Below are positions 54,646 to 64,000 of a stretch of DNA of 64,000 nt, one piece after another (the stretch's first letter is position 1; every line of letters begins with the position of its first letter). The stretch is taken from contig JAVHNS010000020.1 of NCBI GenBank assembly GCA_036872755.1, forward strand, positions 186,001 through 250,000, given 5' to 3'. This DNA is from Orbilia blumenaviensis. Lineage: Eukaryota; Ascomycota; Orbiliomycetes; Orbiliales; Orbiliaceae. The translations under genes and the position numbers were made by a program. Under the pieces are notes generated by a model. That model was not told where the DNA came from and searched no databases. It saw only the letters and a program-made list of their open reading frames with translations.

Positions 54646-57600
54646 ATTCGGCCGAAAGACTACCCGCATATTCTCCGTCCATTTCATATTTTACTTTTTA
54701 TCTTTTGGGGTTGATTACCCGGGATAAAATTTCAATAGAGGGTTGTGCGCATGTACATGTTTAGATCGTAATTCATTCCGTATCGTCTTGGGACATAGAT
54801 GGCGTGGTGGTCATATCATCACAACAAGACATCTTAGTGTAGTAGTTAGCTCTATAGATCTAGTTGTGCCATGCGACAGTTACGCTGGTCTTTTTATAAT
54901 GACTTCTGAGATCCGTAACGGATATCAATATACCACGTGCCATGCATTTGGAGTTTCCATTGCACCTGACTGTCTTGCTCTGTACACACGCCCCCATACA
55001 GCTATAGATAGGTCCATGTCAGTATCGATATATCTTGTCATCATATTCTTTCTTACATGCAAATAAAATGTGTATATTCTTGGGAAGTATGCTTAAGTCC
55101 ATGATTGCGGTATGATACATGGATGATAAATCGCGGACAGTCACATCTTTGAATATATTTTGCATAGGTTCTAGTACAATGCCACCCTGATAGTTTATCT
55201 GGGGGCTGCGTTGTAGCCAATCCGTGATTCGAACCGTAGACACGCAGTATGATGACAATGCACGAGACACTGTGGTCCCGGTTATATACCGTACATAATC
55301 CGAAACAGGTGCACAGGAAGCTACTAACATTCCCACCACCTATTCGCGTGTACCCTTTATGCGCCATAACTGTCCGGTTGGCTTCGAACCTTGTAAGTTG
55401 TATCTGAGGGTTCGTATACGCCACCTTCGCTCTCGTTTGTTGGCATATCCAACTTTCCACCCAGTTTGTGATGTTCAGCAGCTACCAAACCACGCTGAGT
55501 GGTTTGTACTGTAGCCTAAATCACTTGTTCAAATACATGCATAAATCTGCACTGTTAACACCTTCAATATCAATGTAGAAAGTATGCTTGGATGTGGATT
55601 TACTATCGCTATGTATTACCCTGAGAACAGTAGCCATGTCATCAGGGCAGTGCTAAGCCATATAAAGATTGTCGGATTGGTAGCAATTATAACTGACCAA
55701 TCATTGGGGTTCGTAGAAGTGTCACAGGGTCCAAACGTACACTATAGAGCTATGGATGTTATCCCAGAAAAGCAAAGCGGAAACCCACCCGTTTTTACCA
55801 GGATTGACTAGTCTCGATATCGTAACCCATAGTATGCGATCCGCTGAAGGTGGATGTGGGTACTACACCCAACCAGAGACACATATATTAGGGTCCTATG
55901 TTGATTCCGTACATAGATGCTACGCGTATGTCTCTCAACCAGCCTGTAGTCTGCCAGCTGACACCTGTAACGGGAACAACATCATCGGTAGCTTAACTGT
56001 GCATCAATACTCCTGGATTAGGTGCCGAAGGTAGTTCGTTCACGCGGAGGAGGTATGAAACGGATTCGTTGTTTCGTTGCATAAGTATGCATACTATGTC
56101 GTCAGATACGGAACCAATCTATGCTATATGAAAGCCTGTCTACCTTCCGTATTTCTATGTGATCTATTTCTCATTCCGAGGCAATTTAACATTGCCTTCA
56201 GTAGATATAATGTGTCTTGATAATCGAAATAGTAGATGGTGCCATCATGAGATCTCGAGAATGGGAACGTATCTGCGACTCCACGTGGGTGTCCTAGGAC
56301 CTTTGGGGATTTTCACAACCAATTTGTACACCATGGCCTGATTACTATGTCTACGGCCAACATACATATGTATATTTGTCGGTTATCAATTGTTGGGGCG
56401 GTGGTCAACGAAGAGACAAAGATACAAATATGTAATCTGGTAGGTTATGTAACGTAACCTTTCGCGTGTCGTCAATTGTCTAAGGCCATCAAACCATCCC
56501 TAAACTACTTACGGACGAACGCTACAGATGCAGGATCCATAACTGCTTCCATATGCACAGGTACAATTGTACAAGACGCCCCACCATACACATGGGAACG
56601 GGCGATGATGATGGACTAGAGTTGGCGGAATTGCCACCGATAATAAAAACTATGGGAACCATGGGAGACGGTGGAAATTTAGAACCGCTGGACAGAAAAT
56701 TAGGTGCGTTTTATATTATGCCGTCTATTTTTACCAAAATCCTAGTCTGATTGTGGCCATCTAGCGACGCTAGGCTGGAATTTTTCTTCTCTATCCTGTT
56801 TGAAGACCGAATAGAGTTTGGAACCCTGAAATAGCTGGTCGGTAATGCAGTCGTAGGTTCAATTAATTGTCACGGGTAAATTCATACTTCTGTACGGCTC
56901 GGGTGGCATTGGGAAGCTTAGGGTACAATCGTTAAAGCAGTGGAAAGTACGTTAAACGGTTGTTGCAGTAGTATAAATGCTAGTCAACTAACCGACTGGA
57001 AAGGGATGGATATGAGCACAGCGGCGGCGCTCGCATCCAACAAGGTGCTATGTGTGGATGATATAAACCTGGATACAGAGCAACTAAACATAGATACGGC
57101 CATCCCCAAACAGTTGACAGAACACGGCGGCATCTCAGTACCTCCCATGAGCATAGTCGCCAGCTGCTCAGTAGTGGAGGCTTACAATAACTTGCCGTCA
57201 CCAACTATTCGGCCTTTCTAGATTAGCCCAGCCCCATCCAGGAGATTAGTGGTTATGGTGATGAACATGAACACGAGTACCATACCCAACAAAATCCAGA
57301 CCGGATCCGGCTACGGGAGACTAGCTTTCCTTATGACTTGTGTATACACTAGAATTCAAAACGAGCACGTATCCATATCCACTATGTGTGTCTTTTACAC
57401 ACCCCTAGGTAGTATATAGTAAATTGTGTTAAACAGCATAGAAATATATGATACGGCTACAACGCAAGATCGCATAGATGCAAATACGGCTATAGAAGTG
57501 TACCTGGGGATACCCCTGTATAGCCTAGGCACTGCGCGAGCCTCGAAACTCTGGGGGCAGATACAAACATAGGAAACATAAACATACTCGAGAACATAAA

Positions 57601-58860
57601 AACAATCGCGGACCTTAATCAATGTGCCAGTAGCGGGCGCCGTGTACATCGTTGGCATTAATATGACCGACGGAACAATTTACATCCAATACCGTAGACT
57701 AGCGACCATGTATAATTCACTTTCGTCTAAACAATGCATTCAACCTAGCGCAATTTGGTCGTTTAATAGTCCGCCTCGACAAACAATACTGCACCAAAAT
57801 CCGATAGAACAAGGACAATGATTGAAGAGAGAAGAGAGGCTGGAGACCTCTGGCATGATATAAATAGGGACCAGAGGGATGTACGACTGATCCTTAACAA
57901 AGTCCTTGTACTCGGACACAAGCTTTGTACAGGAGTCTCTAGGTCACCCAGCTAATACACTAAATACTAGCTGGTTACGATGTATGAACAATAGGATCCA
58001 ATGAACGACTTGTATTGGCTGTACTAATAAGGATAGGGGCTAAAACTAAAGCTAAGGAGACTATGTAAAGAGCGAGCATGCTTGGGGCGTACATGGGGTG
58101 TCGGCGGTTTGAACATGGTAACGAATATGTATGCATTTAGCGAGCAACAATGGGGAGCAATCGAAACGACAAATTGCTACAAGGTCGTCGGGTAGTACAC
58201 ACTCACTCCCTGTGCCACTGGATTCTAGGAACTCCAGCTGGCAGTCTTGAGCTTTGCCCTGGTTCCGTACCGTTTAGCCTTTAACCTCAAGCACCGCCAT
58301 TCGTCGTCGGTGATCAGTGAAATCCTTGTACTCGGACCCGAATACGGCCCCACCCCGCTTGCTTGAGTGGTTTCGTACTAGTCGCAATGGAATCCTCCTT
58401 CCCCTCTGCGGCCTCGTCTTCAAGGCTTCAAGTGGTCTATGTATGTTCATACCAAGACGACGATGACAACATTATAATTGAGCTGACACCAGCAGCATTC
58501 TGAACAAAACTCTCATGCCTAAGGTCCGATCCGACCCCGACGCCCCAGCGAATACTACCAATAACATGAACAAGGGGAACGGTAATAAGTCTACTACCTT
58601 CGGCAAGCCATACAGGAAACTCTACATTTCAGCCGCATGCGCCTATTCTGACAACAAACCTCACCTTCCGTGTTCATACCTGACTGCATTATCCAATTTT
58701 GTGAAGTGACCTGTACCAAACCCAGACCGCCAATGCGTACGAAGTGTCATATTTCTGTCTAGTTATGCTATACCATACCACGTCATAGATGAAACTATAC
58801 ATAATTCTCCAAGCTCTAGGTTCCAAGGATCACAAGAAGCGCTCCAGCAAACATTACTAG

Positions 58861-59274
58861 CTCGATTGTAGAACCGACAAGCTCAGTGCCGGTACGATTT
58901 ATATAATCACGAGCGCAACCAAAATCGGTGACATTGAAGCGGTCCCTATTCCACTTACGGAGGTACTATCCGACACGAAAGCTAACGTTCAGAGTAATAT
59001 CATGGATATAATTAGCGTATCCATGATCTGTTCCGATGACAAGATACAGCTAGATTTCGCCAACGGTAAGTTCAGTATTGGTGCGAAGTCTACGGAGGTT
59101 CACGTGCTCGGTAAGAGTAACGTCAATGACCCGCTTGCCAATACCCTCGTCAGGTGTAACACGGAAGTCATGGCCAACGGAAGCCTCAATGTAGCGGACG
59201 CTGAGACCATTGAATACGCTATGAGATGCATGAGTATGGGGCGCTATAATCTCTTCGGACATGTCCATGTCTAG
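58861..59274 (+). CDS. Orphan open frame, function unknown
   Basis: A stop-free run of 137 codons ends at TAG 59272-59274; the first ATG is at 59002, giving 90 aa. The reading (GTIYIITSATKIGDIEAVPI..., then STEVHVLGKSNVND, AMRCMSMGRYNLFGHVHV) has ordinary protein composition with no low complexity. There is no signal peptide, membrane helix or motif that I recognise. It may be an exon of an unrecognised gene, a decayed element, or chance. Confidence 0.25.
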   Translation, partial: LDCRTDKLSAGTIYIITSATKIGDIEAVPIPLTEVLSDTKANVQSNIMDIISVSMICSDDKIQLDFANGKFSIGAKSTEVHVLGKSNVNDPLANTLVRCNTEVMANGSLNVADAETIEYAMRCMSMGRYNLFGHVHV

Positions 59275-62200
59275 TCCTCAAACCATCATTCCTTTACTTC
59301 TCTTTCTCATACCATTCGATCCTATACACCACGAGCCCGCTATCATTCAGTAATTTTTGTTACAAAGTTATGTTTATACTGGGTCATTCAAGCAACGGTC
59401 CATTGCAATTTGGTTTGTTAACGTTACTTTTGATTATTCTACCAATTACGGTAATGATGTCAAAGTATCAATGACACGCTAAGAATCCATTTTGGCGATG
59501 CTTTTTAGAAACTTCCAACACCGGATAGAACTATCTTTTTACAGTGGCACTAACTACGGATGATATATACTGTACTGTATTTGGGATGACGGCTGTAGGT
59601 GTGTGGGTGTTAACAGATTCCAATTTGAATTAGATTCACGCGTATGAGCCAAATAGTATCTTATGAAGCAGGAATGCATGCCATAGTGGTAAGGAATCGT
59701 ATGAAAATTCCAAGGAAGCCATAAGAAAGATATCTGGCGTATGAAACAGTCGTAAGTGGCTAAGCTCGCATATGCACGGTAACTAGATCCCAGCAGGGCT
59801 ACAGTACATATCACTCCAACGAGACGAGACCAAAGATGGAGAGAGTGATATCCAAATAGAAGACGGTGATACCCTAAAATAACCTTTACTTTTTCTTTTT
59901 TTATAGGCTGCATGAACACGGATACGGTAAGCCTCGCGACTGGTCTACACCACAGGCTACAGTAATAATAGACGATAATAACGGCGGTTTCATAGGAGAA
60001 AACGAAGTCATGGTAACCAAGCACGTTATTAGGGATTCATTCAGCGATATCACATCCAAGATACTATGGTAGCAGTTGTCCATCGTATAGTTTTCAAATA
60101 AATCACATGTACAGCCCTTTGATAGAGTCTAGGTTCTCTGCCACGTACTGCAGAACTGCAGTGGACACAATCGGCCGTCCACGGTGTAAGTACCATAACT
60201 GTCCTATCGTCAGGTGTGTAACTTATGTTCCTACCGGACAGGGCCAGTGCCAGTGTTTCTGAGTGTGGGGTAGCGAATCTTATGGAGGCTGTGCTGTGGG
60301 TAAGTTAATATGTGCTCCAGATCACCGCTTTCTTCTCTTATCACTATTGTCGGTAGGGCTGGTGTACCGTATATAACTGAAGGTCCATGCATGCCAATAA
60401 CCCGCGAACTGTGAACGCCGAAGAAGCATTTTTCAGGCAGCCAGCATCACACAATATGACGCCAAGTAGTTTCAATAATTTCAGCAGCATTGAATGTTCG
60501 TGGAGTCCTACGTGCAGTTTGTTGGATATGGATACACGGAACCTCAGGTATGGATAAAAGAAGGCACCTATCTAAGTTGGCAAGCCGAACACTAGGGCCG
60601 TTCCGAGCCTCGAAATTGGCGCGCGGGGACGCTCCGCGTGGCTAGTTGACTCGTTAGGTATCAAGAAAGGCAGGTTCTCCCTCAACGACTTAAACATCTA
60701 TGTGTCACGGTAACTATTTTGGTATTCCTATATCTCGTAGGCAGAGCCTACGTTAATTTCTCTTCTCCGGCGAGTTGTGAGAAGTTTCCGCCCAAACGTT
60801 TAAACACACCCCATGTGCCTTCGGTAACGTGTGCATATTTATGCCACAACCCACCATCCCTCAAATACTTCCATCCTTAGTGTAAATTAGTCTTAGTCAG
60901 TTCACCTTGTTTAATACAATCACGGTCACTCTTTAGTTGAATAAGTCTTTGTACAAGCCACGTCGTAACCGACCTCTATTTGGTGTATTGGTCGGGTGAA
61001 CCTGGAGAGCTTGGTATACGGTTTGGTACCGTGGACAAACTTTCGGTCCACAACTTTGTACAGCTTGATGCACTTTCCTGGATGTCTTACAGAGACTTAT
61101 CATGCTAGGAGCAGGTAGATTGTCACAGATCGTCCAACACGGGGTCAAAAGTCAACACGTAAAGTATAGCTTTAAACTAACGTGAAACTATGGTTGATGT
61201 AATCGTATGTGCCAGCACAGCGTTAGTTATTACAGTAACTAGTGCGCGGGAAGAAGCTATACCTATATTTTCCCAAGCTATTAGGGATTTAGAACCTTAG
61301 TTGTGGTGCAGTTGGGTGGGTTTGTGTGCACATACATCCAGATTGTACTTTGTGAATATTGAATGGACCCATGACAACAGATGGTATGTGATGGCACCCT
61401 ATATTATGGGACATAAGATCCAGATAATTCGCGAGGTGAACAATTCGTGTATGATAAATTACCACCCACAGCTCGCTATTGCGGCATGTCTGATGAAAGT
61501 CTACACGGAAGCCAAAACAAACATCATAGCATCATTTCGTCCCGTAAGAAGAGAAACGAACTCTCCTAATACCGCAGAGTAATACGTGGGTACTAAAAAG
61601 CATTGCTACGGTACTGGGATCAAATGCAGCTATACAAATAGGTGTGTTATACCAAGAAGATATAGTCGATCGCGATCCTGAGGCATCATAATCCTGACGA
61701 TACCGGGGTACAGCCTGTCTCTGGAAACACCCCACCAAATAGAAAAAGATGAGCACAAATATTATTCCAAGGCCATATTTAAACATAGGATGCACGTAGA
61801 GAAAATAAGTCGAAAGAAATTCGCTTATGATACGGTAGCATTTAGACCCGCCGGCAAACACCATCCGAAAAACCAGTCCGGAGTGGCACATACCGACCGA
61901 CGACCGGTGATGCTGTGACCGTCTACAAGGTATTCGGCTAGTACTATATCCAATAGATGTGGTACCCATCTGCCCTTCAATCGTACTTCGTTATTGAAGC
62001 CTACGGGGGCGCAACTGGGCTTGGGTGGCTTGGGTGTCAACAACCTATCTAACACGTGTACGACCTTGAACATATCGTAATTTGTCACCGTGGCCCACAT
62101 ATGGGATGTATTGGGCTGGACATGTGACACAGATATAAACACATTGCTTCCAACGGGCAACCATAGATTTCATACCAGCCTCTGCCAAGGGTCTACACTT

Positions 62201-63027
62201 GTCGTGCGATCAAGTCCATATCCCACCGGTATTTCTTTGAGCGCGTTAATATGTATACCTGACAACTTGAATAGAGTTCGAGAAAGTTCAGAAGTAGCGT
62301 CCTCATTGAAGTCTTCGACTGTGGTACTGGCAATGTCTATTCCTATTAGTACAAGCCTCTTAGGGTCGGCGGATTTATTGCTACTGATTACTTGAGTATG
62401 TTTTGACTTCGTCCGCGGCAAGCCCAACTACTATCTCTGGAGAGGCTTGTCCATCCTTATATTACCATTAGCAACTTACAGTTTCCTGATTACAGACTTG
62501 CGACAACAGCAAGAGTTACAGGGACATCGGTGAACTGGGGGCGGCACTAAAATCTATGAAGGTGAATAACAACCGCTCCCTGCCCACGCATCGTCCCAAC
62601 CACATTGCAGACTCAGAGAAATCATCCAGCCCGAGTGACGATAGCAACAAGCCCAACGAACTACGTATCGCTCAACCGGTCTCTTTACTCTAATTTTTCT
62701 CAATTTAGTTCCAAGGACATGACGGCTGCTCCCAACTACGGTACAGCCGGTCTGTTGCAAAACCCATGTTGCCTCATTACTGACGGAAATTCTAGATTGG
62801 ATGTACCTGATGAAATACCCTTGAGAATGGGGAATATCTACTGAGAGCAAGAAAAGCAAACGAAAGTACCTGTCACTGTAGTCAGAAATACTGCCGTCAG
62901 TAGAGCGTCGCCGACAACCCTCGTTCCGACAGAATCCATTAGAACGGGCGCATCTCTCTCATCTTAAGAAATATGGACTCACAAAAGCTCAGCCTGTCAT
63001 CGCGGAATTCATATTAAAGTTCTGAAA

Positions 63028-63408
63028 TTGAGGCTGGCGGATAAAAACTTGAGATGTAGGACTACCAGATACCTCGCCACAGTCAACCTCTCTCAAAGTA
63101 GGAAGACATTATGCAAGCTTACATCTGTAAACGGTTTCCTTTCTAGGCACTCTATCAGTCTGCCTAAGGGTAACGATTCTGCGGTCACGTACATAGTAAG
63201 CAGGACAGGACGCACCAATGCCAACAATCCCGTTACAACGTCGGAGACGTTTCGTCAATTATGCGAAGACGTGAACTTTACTGTATTTATAAACGTAGTG
63301 CGCGATGTGATGGAACATTTTCCTTATGTAAGTGTCTCAATACACCACGAAAAGTGTGATTCCTCAAAAGCGTTAGGTTCACATACTTCTCTGAAGACTA
63401 GAATATGA
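63028..63408 (+). CDS. Orphan open frame, function unknown
   Basis: 126 codons starting from a non-ATG codon, ending at TGA 63406-63408. The product is Ser/Thr-rich with a later hydrophobic helix-like part (FTVFINVVRDVMEHFPYVSV). No family signature. An opposite-strand frame of 147 codons overlaps its end, so either or both may be chance. Confidence 0.2.
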   Translation: MRLADKNLRCRTTRYLATVNLSQSRKTLCKLTSVNGFLSRHSISLPKGNDSAVTYIVSRTGRTNANNPVTTSETFRQLCEDVNFTVFINVVRDVMEHFPYVSVSIHHEKCDSSKALGSHTSLKTRI

Positions 63409-64000
63409 TATGCGACTGGCTGAAGTCGAATCCACGTGAAAAGGGTCTGGAAGAGAAAACAACCATCACTGCCAAAGCGCCGGATAGAGATGCGCATTAT
63501 AGGACTCGTATGCAGAGTCTCGCCCGTGCGAGTGGCTGTGACAGCCGTTGTATGCGCATCATTGTGAGCAAAATCCGTTGCATGGATCTCAAAACCGCCA
63601 ACTAACACACCAAACTCTGGCTGTGAACGAACTGCCAGTGAACGAAACTGAAGGGATTTATTCTCTTGTCTATTGAACGAAGGACGGTGGCTGTCTAGTG
63701 AGTGGGCACGGATGGGGTGCCTATAGGGTATACATGGTTTGAACATGGGGCGGTGAATAACATACAATGATTACGGGCACCAACAGAGAGAACAACGAGC
63801 ACACTTCGGAACATTAGGAAATAATAACTTGAACCTTACAGAACATCCTGCTACATTTCGAAAAACAGAATGGAAAAGGTACGCGGAAACAAGAGCAAAT
63901 ATCCAAGTCAATTTCATGATGATGTTCGATCGAAGGAAAAATGTCCATTCTGTGTTATTTCCGTGTTTAATGTTAACGATTCGGTAAATATGTATGATGG

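Larger units (their letters stand above)
53431..64000. other. Gene desert, second part, with diverged dispersed repeats and orphan frames
   Basis: No recognised gene. Related blocks (AGGTCACCCA...GGTTACGA, then TTGGGG..GGTTTGAACATGG and CAATGGGGAG) occur near 53870-54080, 57950-58170 and 63700-63780, at 4-6 kb spacing. Open stretches with balanced composition include 58861-59274 (137 codons) and 63028-63408 on plus, and 62427-61825 on minus, but none has a motif I can name. Confidence 0.45.

Noticed and set aside
55195..55240. Minus-strand GGTTCGAATC as a possible tRNA T-arm
   Set aside because: The flanks do not form a T-stem, and no acceptor stem can be built.
48875..64000. CRISPR-like array or prokaryotic operon in the gene desert
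   Set aside because: Repeats here are contiguous minisatellites without spacers, and the window is eukaryotic.

Overview
This window looks like nuclear DNA of a filamentous ascomycete fungus. Genes carry short introns (46-230 nt) with GTAAGT/GTATGT-type donors and CTAAC/CTGAC branch-like sites. The families are typically fungal: alternative NADH dehydrogenase, a P-loop/HAD/UPRT fusion, PNP-domain proteins, BTB and ankyrin proteins, fungal C2H2 proteins and a Tf1/sushi-type chromovirus. I cannot name the species; nothing here separates the classes reliably.

0-16.9 kb is the most housekeeping-like part: a 5'-truncated PAP2-family lipid phosphatase, a 669-aa P-loop/HAD/uracil phosphoribosyltransferase fusion (minus strand), a small conserved fungal protein, a five-exon type II NADH dehydrogenase, a PNP domain fused to a ricin-type beta-trefoil lectin domain, and a pepsin-like single-pass membrane protein (minus strand).

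16.9-25.1 kb holds a full-length Ty3/Gypsy chromovirus with two 330-bp LTRs that read as identical, and a 5-bp target duplication. It sits in reading frame inside a V8-like serine peptidase gene. Gag and pol are joined by a likely -1 slippery site. The primer site fits Tf1-style self-priming, and an extra antisense gene with a Zn2Cys6-like cluster lies behind pol.

25-34 kb is accessory and decaying: a C2H2 protein, three BTB loci (one intact), a CRIB-like protein, an ankyrin gene broken by an amber codon, AT-rich RIP-like stretches and three copies of one short repeat.

34-37.4 kb is repeat-rich (TACA, CTTC and GTTC microsatellites, 20-nt and 24-nt minisatellites, a duplicated coiled-coil exon).

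37.2-48.9 kb is the most interesting part. A minus-strand gene of three exons encodes a 1,520-aa fusion of C2H2/OrsD-like zinc fingers, a tyrosine-recombinase-like domain and a RecQ-like helicase. Divergently transcribed from it is a paralogue with the same order of parts, but with the recombinase and helicase signature residues lost and the first helicase lobe missing. A third gene downstream shares the C-terminal Cys/His signature. Together they look like a two- or three-component recombinase/helicase module, possibly mobile, that I do not recognise as a described system.

48.9-64 kb is a 15-kb stretch without a recognisable gene. It carries minisatellites, diverged dispersed repeats and a few orphan open frames.
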